Source: Mnemiopsis leidyi
Lineage: Eukaryota > Ctenophora > Tentaculata > Lobata > Bolinopsidae
Direction of reading: 5' to 3'
DNA: 37,015 nucleotides
NCBI GenBank assembly: GCA_000226015.1
Contig: JH153047.1
Location: forward strand, 57,341-94,355
Shown here: positions 26,679 through 37,015 of the stretch, piece after piece
Layout: each line of letters starts with the position of its first letter
How positions within the stretch are numbered: the stretch's first letter is position 1
Program-made: the position numbers and the translations under genes
Notes under the pieces: generated by a model
Seen by the model: only the letters and a program-made list of their open reading frames with translations
What the model was told of the DNA's origin: nothing
The model's database searches: none

Positions 26679-26759
26679 TAGTTTGATGACCTACTGTCGC
26701 GGCCATCACGCGCTCTCACGCATTTCTGGCGCGCATCTAGACGCGCATCGCCCGTTAAC
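26679..26759 (+). repeat. Dispersed repeat, copy 3 of 3
   Basis: It begins TAGTTTGATGACCTACTGTC and ends CGCATCGCCCGTTAAC. It is a direct repeat of 24117-24206, and the intervening 2.5 kb holds the LINE fragment and the GC-rich cluster. Confidence 0.7.
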
Positions 26760-27181
26760 ACCTCAACAACAAATATTCTTAATTTCAATTTTTATCTAGG
26801 TTATTCATGACTAGTTTGAATAAGAGGAACAAGTATTTAAAACCAATATGACTAATACTCCTTCCTCCTAGTGACAAAAATTTCGATGTTAATTAACTAA
26901 TATAATAGTTAAGTCTGCAAAAATTTAAAATCTTGAACAACTTATAATTTGAATAGTTTTTGAGATCAGTAATTTATAGTCTTTTAATTGTCCTGTGATT
27001 GCAATTGACGATCATACTTCAATCAAATCATCCATTGATTCAATCATTAGCCAGCTTCAAGTTCTTTTTGAGAGACTTACATACTCCGTTTATTTCTAAG
27101 TACAGTGTTTGATAATGTTGTTTACTATTATCAATGAAGTGATTTGTCAAACTTCCTATTTTTTCATTACAACATTTTCGG
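26760..27181. other. 3' flank of the ITIM receptor gene
   Basis: AT-rich with no coding sequence seen. It would contain the receptor's 3' UTR on the minus strand. Confidence 0.35.
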
Positions 27182-30100
27182 TTAATTCAGGGGGTTCTGT
27201 CTCAACTCAGAAATTGTGCAGTACTCCACTTTTTCTCTTTTATATGTTACTTCTGTTGGTCCCTGTCTCAATCTAGATGATCTCACCAATTCAACCGAGG
27301 CATAAGTGGAAACATGTTCATCCTCAACGTCAGATTTTATCCCATCTAATAGATCCTCTTCTGGTGTATACCTTCAAAGTAACCTGATGTTAAACCATGC
27401 TCTATCAAAATCAGTTAGACCATGCTCTTCTAAGGTTGGGCATGTCACTTAACAGAAATAGGTAATAAAATGAATGAAAATTGAAATAAAATAAATAATG
27501 AACAGCTTGAGAAAAAAGAGATATTCCTATCAATATCCTTTATTGGAAAGCTTACATGTTCATTTTAAATACATGATGATATTTTATCTCATTTCCTTAT
27601 CATTTATTAACCTAGTTGTGTTCTATTTAAGTATAGTTAAATTGTTTTGCTGTGCATAAAAAACAATATGGTACTGCTGAAACAGATTGCCCTGATTTAT
27701 TGAGAAACATTTGCTAATATTGTACCTTTGCCATTTCCTGTTTAAGTTGGAATAAGGTGATTCTTGGTTTTCGACTTCTTGGGGGTTTTGAACAGGATTT
27801 GTTTTATTTAAGCAGCTGTATGCACTCTCATCATTGTCATCAGAGGTAAAAGACCTTCTTTTCCCTGCTCCAAATTTGGCGTAAGTATTTTCTTCTTGAC
27901 AAGATGCTGTTTGCCTCTGAATCACACCATATGTGATGTTGAAATCTTCTAAAACAGAAGAGTTGGGCCTCTCCCTGTAAGTTGGTAAGAATTAAATACA
28001 TAACAGTGTACAGTTAATTTTAATTCTGACCTAAGTCGAAAAACTGCTGAGGTTTATTGCAGAATGCCCTTCCAAAGAGTTAGAATTTGTTTTTAAAGAT
28101 CAGTCAACCCCCATTAATATGCTCATAGTACCTGTCTTTGGTTTTTGCAACAATAACTTGTAAATTTGAGTTGTGGTCGGATTCATTTCTTGCCATCATC
28201 TTCTGGGGTCTCTTAACTGTATCTAATCTGATCAAACTGCTGTAGGCACTCTCTTCACTCTCTGTAGAGGCAGGCATACCTCTTTTGGCTGTATCAAATG
28301 AGATGTCCTTTTTGTTGGGTTTTGGTTGCCTTTGAATCACACTGTAAGTGCTGTTTAAACCTTCCTCAACAACATTGGACCTCTCTCTGAAAGGTTGCAT
28401 CTTACTACTTATTCAAATTTACTAATTCAAGGTAGGCTTGTAAACTCCCCTTATTTAGAAAGGAAAACTTTTGCAAGACAGAGGTCTAAAATCACTCAAT
28501 ATGGCACTTGGTACCTAATTAGCAGCATCAAAATCATCATACCTGTCTTTAGTAGCAGTTGCATTATTGATGGGCTTGGTTTGTAAACTTGAGTTAGGAT
28601 ATACCGAGTTGTTGTGCTGTGTCAATCCTGGTATAGTTTTCTGGGTTGGTTGCAATCTGTTATACATGCCCTCTTCGCTGTTTTCAGTTGGTAAAGAGGC
28701 TCCTTCTATTCCATCTAATGTGGCATAGTATGTATCATTTCCACGCACATCACTCAGGCTTGGAGGAATAAACTGGATATCCATTAGGTTTGAATAGATT
28801 CCATCACCAGTTGGTTTGAATCTTCTGACTCTTATTGGTTTCAGAATCACATTTGGACTGTGTGCACCTGGAGCATTAAAATATCTTGGAGATACAGGAT
28901 TAGCTTCTGTAGCATCAAAGCACTCGGTTCCAGGCACTGCTACATGTTGCGTTACCTTGATGAGCCTTCTTTTTCTAATGACAAATGTGGAAATTGAAAG
29001 CACAACAAATATAAATAAAAATCCACCCACACCAGCCCCAATTGGAAGTGATAGACTTGGTTGGTCCTCAATGCATTCTTGTAGTAATTTGGCTAAAGCT
29101 TTGCTTGTTTTCCCTTCTGGACATTTGCTACATTGAAATCCATAACCATAATGACCTTTAGTACAATTGCTTATGTCAGGAAAGCACCCTGTAACCTTCT
29201 TTGTCCTAATGAAACTGGTCTTTCCTGCTGGACATTGAGTGCAATTGGTCCCGAATCCATACTGTCCTTTATTGCATTCACTTATATTAAGGAAACATCC
29301 GGCTTCTTTTTTGGTATGATGGAAACTTGTTTCTCCCACTGGACACATTGTACAGTTTGAACCAAAACCAAAATAACCCTCTTCGCAATAACTTACATCA
29401 GGGAAACATTTGGACTTCTTCTTCGTTCTGGGAAAGCTTGTTTTTCCTATTGGACACATTGTACAGTTTGAACCAAAACCAAAGTAACCCTCTTTGCAAT
29501 AACTTACATTTGGGAAACATCTTGACATCTTTTTTGTTTCAGGAAAGCTTGTTTTTCCTGTTGGACACATTGTACAGTTTGAACCAAAACCAAAGTAACC
29601 CTCTTTGCAATAACTTATATCGGGGAAACATTTGGACTTCTTTTTTGTTTTGGGAAAGCTTGTATTTCCAGTTGGGCATTGAGTGCAATTATGTTCATAT
29701 CCAAACTGACCTTCAACACAATAACTCACATCAGGAAAACATTCCTGGATTTTCACCGCACCAATGCTTGTTTGAGACTGAGGACAAGGCTGACATTGAC
29801 TTTCTTGGTAACCCCAATAACCTTCCTCACAGGCACTTACTGCGGAAAAGCATTTTCCCTCTCCAGCCAAACTAGTTTTACCAATTTCACAAACCTCACA
29901 TTGCTTACCGCTACCACGTTCTCCAGCTTTGCAGTTGTACCCAACTCTTGTGATATTTATTGGACTACCGAGAATCTCCTCCCGATCTTTAAGTGCACAA
30001 TTTGCAATATCTTGTCTCTTTAAGTTCAGAGTCAGTATAACTTGTGGTGGATTGGAGGTGTATCCGTCTAGATCTTTTGTAATATTATCTTCGAAATTAT

Positions 30101-31109
30101 CTCCACATTCAAGTTTAACTTGGTTTAGTGGCCATCCTTGTACAATCCACTGAAACTCAGTGTTCTCATCATTGAAGGTGTAGTAATCCACGTCTGGGGC
30201 TTTAATAACTGATCTTGTCAGTCTATAGTTTAAAATGTACATTTTTGTCACACTTTTGTGGAAGTTCTTGTTAAAGATTTTGCATTTCCAGGTTCCAAGA
30301 TCATCAGTTTGAATATTTTCTATCATCAACTTTGATTCTAATCTGTGATCAGCTTCTGAAGTCATGATTGTGTCTCTTTGCTCGTTGTCAGTTAATGCAT
30401 CATCTTTTGTCCATTCAACATCAAGATAAGGAGCTCCTGAACCATTGCACGTCAAGTTCATGGAAGATCCAAGACTGACATCTCTTGTGACAACTGTTTC
30501 ACCATCACAAAGCCTAGGTTTTGAATCAGAACAGGCTGATATGTACTTGAACACAGTACATCGCCCATCATTCTTAATTCTAACTGTGTCCTGCAGGCGA
30601 ACGTTATTGCTTTGAAACCAATCCCATATTTCTGTTGAATGATAGCTGTAATTCACATTCGTTGCATTACCAGGATCCCCAAGGAAAATCCGGTAAAAGC
30701 TTGGGTCCTCATCTGATATCTGAATATCTCCAGCTTTTCCCTTAACTTGTTTTCTGACCATGGTAACTGCAGTCACGTTCTTTCCTCTTATTCTAAACTC
30801 GGTATGATAATTTGTGAAATATATCCTAAAGAATAAGCTCTGGTTTGATTCTCCAGTGGTAGATGCATAAAACCTCAAGAAGTCAAACTTTCTGTTGATT
30901 TCATAAGTTGTATCGGGGAAGGTGTCGAAACTAGCTGTTATGATGCCAGTTGTCTTCCATTTATCCACTGTCCTCACAAAATAGGTATCGCTTATATTGG
31001 AATGATTCATCCAACCTGGATTGTTGTACAGAAACTCACACACCCTCTCGCAGCTGTTAGCTGCTCCGGGAAGCATCACCAGTAAAACAAACACCGGCAA
31101 ACAACCCAT
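27182..31109 (-). CDS. Ig/cysteine-repeat receptor with multi-ITIM tail
   Basis: Four exons (31109-28543, 28386-28132, 27974-27726, 27371-27182), all joined in phase 2 through a split Arg codon (AG|N), give 1086 aa. Order: signal peptide (1-19); N-terminal Cys/Asn-glycosylation-rich domain (20-200); I-set-like Ig (about 205-290, C221/C276 with DDLGTWKC); a second beta-like region (300-385); eight four-cysteine repeats of about 38 aa (393-680, GCC2/GCC3 or ephrin-receptor-like); TM (688-711); RKRR stop-transfer; 375-aa tail. Tail tyrosine motifs fitting [SIVL]xYxx[ILV]: STYSVI (Y870), SAYSSL (Y904), ITYGVI (Y956), SAYSCL (Y993), SPYSNL (Y1015), STYASV (Y1047), VEYCTI (Y1074). YSNL, YATL and YNRL are weaker. 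Such motifs recruit SH2 phosphatases in known inhibitory receptors. Exons 2 and 3 are homologous. The exon 4 acceptor (TTTGAAG) is poor. Ligand unknown; the layout recalls allorecognition or immune receptors but I cannot claim orthology. Confidence 0.85.
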
Positions 31110-31435
31110 CACAAAACCGAATTGTCAACAAAAAAATGCAGCGGTAACTATTCTGGCTGTTGTACAATACTTCCTACTCCGATATGCTCATTATCATCTT
31201 CCGATATTCTGAGACGTGTAAAATACCGGACCATTTTTTCGTTAAATGTCATCTGCTCAAGAAACAGTTTTACTTTTTCTCCTCAATACAGTGTAACTAA
31301 ACACATCCCACAGGTCATTTTGTCCACGTTATTAGATCTAGACAACACCCACTGTATCCATAATCCTTAACTTTGATATTTTTACTGTTGTTCATGTGTA
31401 AAGTGAAACAAAACATTCGCATTTTATAGGCTGAA
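31110..31435. promoter_or_regulatory. Divergent promoter interval
   Basis: 326 bp separate the start codons of the minus-strand receptor and the plus-strand CPIC gene, so both promoters must overlap here, unless a 5' UTR intron exists. No specific motif is claimed. Confidence 0.4.
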
Positions 31436-33631
31436 ATGAACAAGCTGATCAGTCCCATCTTGTCTCCTTGTGGAAGTCTCCTGACCCGCACTAAAGTCAC
31501 CGTACAAAGAAGACGTAGAACATCTGAGTGGCACGAAGCAACAGGCGAGAGTAAGGATGATAAAATAGATAAGTTAAACAGTGAACATGAGTTAGCGAAA
31601 ACACAGTTGAGGTTACTGCGAGATCGGCTCCGGGAAAAGAATACTGTTACATCATTCAGGGGAATTCTTGTTGAGAAGAGTTTGTCGAAGCGGGTTTGTA
31701 CACTTTAGTCCCCAGTTCGTTTACATTTCTATTATCTAAAATTTCTATTATCTGAAATTTATAGAAAAACCAAAAAATCTTTAATTCATGATAATGTATA
31801 TACGTCTTTTCTCTTCTAATCTAAAATTGTCATTCAGGTTGACAACCTACAAAAAGATTTGGAATCTGAAGTGAAAGCTCAATCGGAGAACAAGCCGTGG
31901 TGGGGTTATAAGCGGGCAAGGCCAGGTTTGTGCTTATATTATTTATTATGCTAACTTTAAATATCATTTATTATGATTTACTAACTTAAAGTTCTCTAAC
32001 TGTGCCAAATTTCGAGAACTCTGTCTTACACGCACTAAAATCGATGCTAAAATCCTAAACGAACTGCAAAAGAACCGTCAGTATCGACTTTACAGGACAC
32101 TCAAAGCACAGTCACTGGCAGTTCAGTTTCCCCCGCTGCACCTGCTACCGACCCGAGTCGCACAAGTTTGTAGGAAGCGCGTGTCCGATCTGTCGGGATC
32201 ACTGGTATCCCATGTACACTGATGTGGAGAAGATAAAGAAATATGTAGACCCTAGTACCAACAAGTAAGTAAAGTGTGGCAGTATTGTGGTTCTTAGTGA
32301 CGCTTTTGGTTTGGTTCAGTTTCCGTCCTTGTTATTCTATTTTCTTTCTTTGTCAAGAAATGTGTACTAAACTTCAGCTATTAAAACAAGAAATGTGTGC
32401 TAAACTTCAGCTATTAAAACAAGAAATGTTTACTAAAGATTAGCTGTTATTAAAACAAAGATGTCTCCCAAAGTTTAGCTATTATTAAAACAAAGATGTC
32501 TCCCAAAGTTTAGCTATTATTAAAAGAGATGTCTCCCAAAGTTGAGCTATTATTAAAACAAATCTGTCTCCCAAAGTTTAGCTATTATTAAAACAAATCT
32601 GTCTCCCAAAGTTTAGCTATTATTAAAACAAAGATGTCTCCCAAAGATTAGCTATTATTGAAACAAATCTGTCTCCCAAAGTTTAGCTATTATTAAAACA
32701 AAGATGTCTCCCAAAGTTTAGCTATTATTGAAACAAATCTGTCTCCCCAAGTTTAGCTATTATTAAAACAAATCTGTCTCCCAGGGTTCTACCTGTCTCG
32801 GTGACAGGGGTTTGTAGGTATAAGCAACATGTACTGACTGAAGCTGTGTGTAGAGCTCAAAGTATGGGATATCTCAAACCGGCGTTAGTAGTTTGATAGT
32901 TTTACTTGATAATTTATTTAGTAGTTTTAGTTAATAAGTTAATAAGTAGTTTTAGTTAATAACTTAATAAATAGTTTAGTGGTTTAAGGTTTTCCCTAGT
33001 TTTTTATTCATTATTATTTGTTATTATTTATTAGTTACATCTCGCAATGTTTCGTTGTTTTATTGGTATATTGAGTTTATTCCCTCGTGTTATTCCCCTG
33101 TGTTATAATTGTATAATGTATATGTCAGAATCTCTCGACAGCACATCAAGCCACTCTTAAGACATCAAGTTTTATAATCTGAGTTACGCTTCTCTCAAAC
33201 CTGACGCAATGTTGTTCAGGTTACCCCAAAGAAAGTTCAACTGGTCCACGTCTGATGTCTACGGTAGAGACAGGACCGAAATCTACGGAAATAGAGAAAT
33301 GTAAGTCTGTTTGGGAATTAGTTAGATGTTTGTGTTTGCTTCAAGAACAAGAAACTACTATATAATTTCGAATTTCAAATCTGAAACTTGTAGGTTAGAG
33401 ATAATTTGTCACAACCCCGATTATTTGTGTACGTTATTCTGCTGTCGGCTAGATAATGCATGAAGCGATTCAGCACTTATATTAATATTACTCTTATAAA
33501 ACAATTGCAGATATCACAAAAGCTACAGACATTTACCGGGCAACATTCATTATCAACCTGATAACGAGCACTGGGGACATGTACCTGTAACTACCACATC
33601 TGTACAGCCTGACGTCATCAATTACGAATAG
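31436..33631 (+). CDS. Five-exon CPIC protein, possibly mitoribosomal S18 family
   Basis: Exons 31436-31693, 31838-31925, 32096-32264, 33220-33300 and 33511-33631 join in phase and give 238 aa. The N-terminus is basic and acid-free (MNKLISPILSPCGSLLTRTK), as in a mitochondrial presequence, followed by a charged, probably helical stretch (EHELAKTQLRLLRDRLREKN). The centre has CTC and CPICRD (C130/C132 and C145/C148), a possible zinc site, then YTDVEKIKKYVDPSTN. The CPIC-xn-Y-x-(N/D)V-xn-(F/Y)V-x-P-x-T spacing recalls the bS18m/mS40 (MRPS18) family, but the usual ITG.C motif and AI..A..MG helix are not evident, so the assignment is tentative. The C-terminus is Tyr/His-rich. Intron 3 is expanded by a minisatellite. 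The exon 3 start was chosen because it is the only one keeping the frame past an upstream stop. Confidence 0.7.
32350..32785 (+). repeat. 35-bp minisatellite in the CPIC gene's intron 3
   Basis: About 12 copies of a unit reading TGTCTCCCAAAGTTTAGCTA followed by TTATTAAAACAAA, with two diverged leading copies. No coding role. Confidence 0.9.
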
Positions 33632-34439
33632 TGTTGATGGTAATTTATGACGTCATCAAATATGCAGCTAATTGCGTCATAAATTTCATCTAATTTTAAT
33701 ATGATTGAGCTTAAAAGATGGTTTTAAAAATATCACATATAATGTGCTATAATTAAGAATTTTAATAGTAATTTATTCGGTCATAATTTGTTGCAAGTTT
33801 ATTTAACACATTGACAAAAGTATCGAGAAAGGTATTTTTGGGGAAGGGCTACAAATTTTCCTATTATTTAACAGCTATCGACCAATGAAAATTTTGCCGC
33901 ATAGATCGATGAGGAAGAGTTTTTCTACGGGTACTGAGCTTTTCAGAAACAATAGAATTCAGACAGAATTTTAAGAAACGTTGTATTCCTATATTGAGTA
34001 CCTAACTGGGGCCGTCACAAAGTTACAAATAATCGATAAAACCTGCTTTCTAGAAGGTGCCCACTGCCCAAAACAAAGCCAGGAATCTTTTACCTGGATT
34101 TTACTTAAAAGAATTATTTAGTATTAAAGCAAAATTTGGCTGTAACGGAAATAAGATTCAATCTTATGTAATTTTATTAAATTAGAGATGTGCTTTACAA
34201 CTAGACAGAGTTGAACAACTTCACAGACGATCTTGAATATAAACCAAACCTGTAGTTAAAAATGTTTGTGATGAAGTTTATATAGTGCTTTATATTTTGA
34301 TAAGGTGTTATGTATTTGTTGCTTTGTTTCGTCAGATACAATTTCTTTACTCGTTATTGATTTGGGACTACACTTAAAAGCCTGTTAAGAAAAGATTGCT
34401 GCGATATAATTTAATTCGAATAACTACACTGTAACAATG
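33632..34439. other. 3' flank with one MITE end
   Basis: AGGTATTTTTGGGGAAGGG near 33831 matches the AGGTATTTTTGG MITE family. The opposite end was not found. No gene is seen. Confidence 0.4.
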
Positions 34440-35035
34440 TACTAATACATTGTTACTATATACAACTACTAAATTACAGCACATGTCGTGCTTGGTAACA
34501 AGGGACATGTTATGAAATATGAAACTAATTACATTGACTTTGGAACGGCTCTGATGTTATTTATACTCGAATTGTACATCTTACAATCTTGCTCAGCGCA
34601 ATGTGTAGTGTACACATTTGGTACATTCTACATGGAACTATGTAATATGTACATTGTACTATGTGATAAGTACATTGTACTTTGAAGTATATATGTACTG
34701 TAAACTGTACATTGTACTATGGTCTATGTGGTGTACCGTATGTACATCATGTACAATTGCACTATGTAGTACATGTATATTGCACTTATAGTACATTCAT
34801 TGTATTATAGTATATACGTAGTATGTACTATGTAGTATGTAGTATGTACAATGTAGTTTATACTATGTACTATGTCGTGTATGTACAATGTAGTTTATAC
34901 TATGTAGTATACAGTATATGTAGTTTATACTATGTAGTATACAGTACATGTACAATGTAGTATGTACTATGTAGTATGTCGTGTATGTACAATGTAGTTT
35001 ATAGTATGTACTATACAGTACATTTTATGATCACT
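34440..35035. repeat. GTAC/TATG-rich degenerate repeat field
   Basis: Interlocking, mostly palindromic units (TGTACATTGTACTATGTAGT and TTTATACTATGTAGTATACA) form about 600 bp of cryptic repeats. The 65-codon frame here is an artefact. Confidence 0.7.
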
Positions 35036-35164
35036 AACTCTGCTGTGTAATCATAGAGATGATGGAATGAATCGGACAGACGCTCAGTGACTAGACTATA
35101 TCCGGAGCAATGTGAAAACATCTACTACCTGAAACATGGTGAGTCTATTGCTACTGTAAATAGT

Positions 35165-35206
35165 TTATATTATATTATATATAATATAATATATATATAA
35201 TATTTT
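35165..35206. repeat. (AT)-rich palindromic tract
   Basis: TTATATTATATTATATATAA followed by its near-inverse. Low complexity. Confidence 0.7.
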
Positions 35207-35745
35207 GAAACATGGTGAGTCTATAATTGCTACTGTAAATAGTTTATACTAAACTATATATCATCATTATAGTAGTTGAGCACTACTATCAAATACAGTT
35301 ACTGCGACTACTGCACTACTATATAATATTTTGAAATTAATTGTTACACAACACTGGAAGAATAGTTTAAATGGAGAAATAGTTTATTATTTCTTACTCC
35401 TAAACTCCAAAACAAACATCACGAAGCTGCTTACTACTCTGTTATAGATCACGTGATCAAAGCCATAAATAAGGCAGCGTAAGTTCGAGTAGCTCAGTAG
35501 CCCACACAGCAAAAATTTTAAATCTATGTTAGGGAGGTTATTCGGGTCGAGGTCCAGCACAGTATCCAGTACTGGAAACTGCCTGGCTAACTTAAACTGT
35601 TAAAAAAATTAATAAAACGTTATCTGCGAATCCCAGTGAAAATTCAGTTACTGAAATCTGTTGCGAGATAACCACCGTGATATTTAAGATTTGATCATGG
35701 TCATCAGGACGTATGTTAAATGGTCACAAAATCGTTCTTATCTTA

Positions 35746-35761
35746 CCCCCCCCCCCCCCCC
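35746..35761 (+). repeat. C16 homopolymer
   Basis: Sixteen C residues in a row, probably length-variable. Confidence 0.95.
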
Positions 35762-36118
35762 TTAATGTTTATTCCAGTAACTTAGTAAAAACTCTTACTC
35801 AGCATGCGGTGTCAAGTTTCATGTCACTAAGAGTTGAATATCATGTAAGCATGTAGATATGCTATACGTTGACGTTTTGTTTTAACTCTCATTTCCCTTT
35901 TCCCTAATGTTTGTTTTAGAACCGTTGTTGTTTTCTCAGTCTTGCTTCCTGTACATATCTAGGTCATAGGACACGTGACCATCACGTGATTATACATAGC
36001 AAATATGTTTTCTATTCTCCTTAAATAGAATAAAATTGTCCTTGTACGGTGATTCTGTTTAAAATACAGTTATTGCTGTTCGAAAGTTCTAAATAAAAAA
36101 ATAAAAAACAGTTAAGTT

Positions 36119-36184
36119 GTTTATGTTACAATTACTGTTCATGTTACAATTACTGTTCATGTTGCATTTACTGTTCATGTTACA
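36119..36184 (+). repeat. Tandem repeat (ATGTTACAATTACTGTTC)
   Basis: About three and a half copies of an 18-bp unit. Confidence 0.8.
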
Positions 36185-36797
36185 GACCGTCTTCAAGGTA
36201 CAATATGCAGGATTCCTATTCGGTCAAGATGGTGAAACAAGTACTACAGTAGTACTACTGTACTATTGTAGGTCTCTTGTACCGCTAGACACATTGCCTA
36301 TCCCCATAGTAACACTATTTACCAATGGAATGTCACTCCAACTACCCACGTGACCGGGTCAACCAATCAGACGTTTCCTGGACAACACACGTGACTTATT
36401 CTTAACCTATTTTTAGCTTTCTCTCAGCGATTCTTGTTAAAGAGGATGTTACTACATATTTGGGCTAATGAATAGTTCCTCTAATATCACAGTTGATTTT
36501 GCAGGGCGTTCTGCAACCGTGCTTTTGTTTCTTCTTATTGTAAGTTTGTACACAATCACGTGTGGCTACTGATATACCTCTTCCAACGTCAAATATTTTG
36601 AATATTTTACCATACACTCACGTACAGTATTCAGTAGAATTTAATGTGGAAGTGATTGGCTGTAGTTCTCTGCAAAGTGTATAATACAACACTGCATTAT
36701 ATAATGCTGCTGTGCACATAATATGTAAATGTATAGTAGTGCATGTTATTGGTTACAGTTCATGCAATGATAGAACTTCAGTACACGGTATCACATT

Positions 36798-36967
36798 ACA
36801 GACTACTATACAGACTACTATACAGACTACTATACAGACTACTATACAGACTACTATACAGACTACTATACAGACTACTATACAGACTACTATACAGACT
36901 ACTATACAGACTACTATACAGACTACTATACAGACTACTATACAGACTACTATACAGACTACTATAC
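36798..36967 (+). repeat. 12-bp minisatellite (CAGACTACTATA)
   Basis: About 14 near-perfect copies, then degenerate copies to the window edge. The repetitive Gln-Thr-Thr-Ile and Tyr-Arg-Leu-Leu frames are artefacts. Confidence 0.95.
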
Positions 36968-37015
36968 TGTACTACTAATACAGTACTACTATACAGACTA
37001 CTATACTAGACTACT

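Noticed and set aside
29327..29875. 182-codon plus-strand frame
   Set aside because: Antisense shadow of the cysteine repeats of the receptor.
27182..31109. Identity with a hydrozoan allorecognition (Alr) gene
   Set aside because: Tail motifs and membrane layout are suggestive, but the eight cysteine repeats and single clear Ig domain do not match what I know of Alr proteins; orthology is not claimed.
36712..37009. Repeat proteins at the right edge
   Set aside because: Translations of the CAGACTACTATA minisatellite.

Overview
The window is animal nuclear DNA: AT-rich, with spliced genes, many mini- and microsatellites, MITE-like elements, two decayed LINE fragments and one 11-base run of N (26285-26295). 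It carries a meckelin (TMEM67) gene, a class C GPCR, an Ig/cysteine-repeat receptor with a tyrosine-motif tail, a tentative claudin/PMP22-like protein and a tentative mitoribosomal S18-like protein. This points to a non-vertebrate, probably early-branching metazoan (cnidarian, placozoan or sponge grade). I cannot name the species. All exon structures below were derived by eye from splice signals, reading phase and remembered family sequences. No alignment was run.

Layout. 1-4360: repeats and transposon relics (MITE relic, a perfect 61-bp palindrome, a dispersed repeat, a LINE 3' end followed by (CAA)n). 4361-4798: a two-exon gene for a small acidic secreted protein (+). 5659-21748: meckelin on the minus strand, 18 exons in continuous phase, with the last roughly 80 codons not found. 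Two plus-strand genes lie inside its introns: a three-exon class C GPCR (7527-10684, intron 14) and a tentative four-TM claudin-like gene (14372-15440, intron 10). 21749-27181: intergenic DNA with an RFX X-box-like site just upstream of meckelin, a PIF/Harbinger-like MITE, a GC-rich hairpin cluster, and a repeat mosaic with a LINE RT fragment between two direct copies of a dispersed repeat. 27182-31109: minus-strand receptor of 1086 aa with signal peptide, Ig-like domain, eight cysteine repeats, one TM, and a tail built from repeated phase-2 exon modules carrying seven strict ITIM-type motifs. 31436-33631: divergent five-exon plus-strand gene with a CPIC motif, possibly mitoribosomal S18 family. 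33632-37015: mostly simple repeats, with a few possible exons of an unrecognised gene.

How they fit together. Meckelin is a ciliary transition-zone membrane protein, and the X-box-like site fits ciliary regulation. The two nested genes are antisense to meckelin, so their transcription could interfere with it. The most unusual locus is the ITIM-rich receptor, whose symmetric tail exons could be skipped or duplicated without breaking the frame. It has the layout of an inhibitory immune or allorecognition-type receptor, but its ligand and role are unknown.
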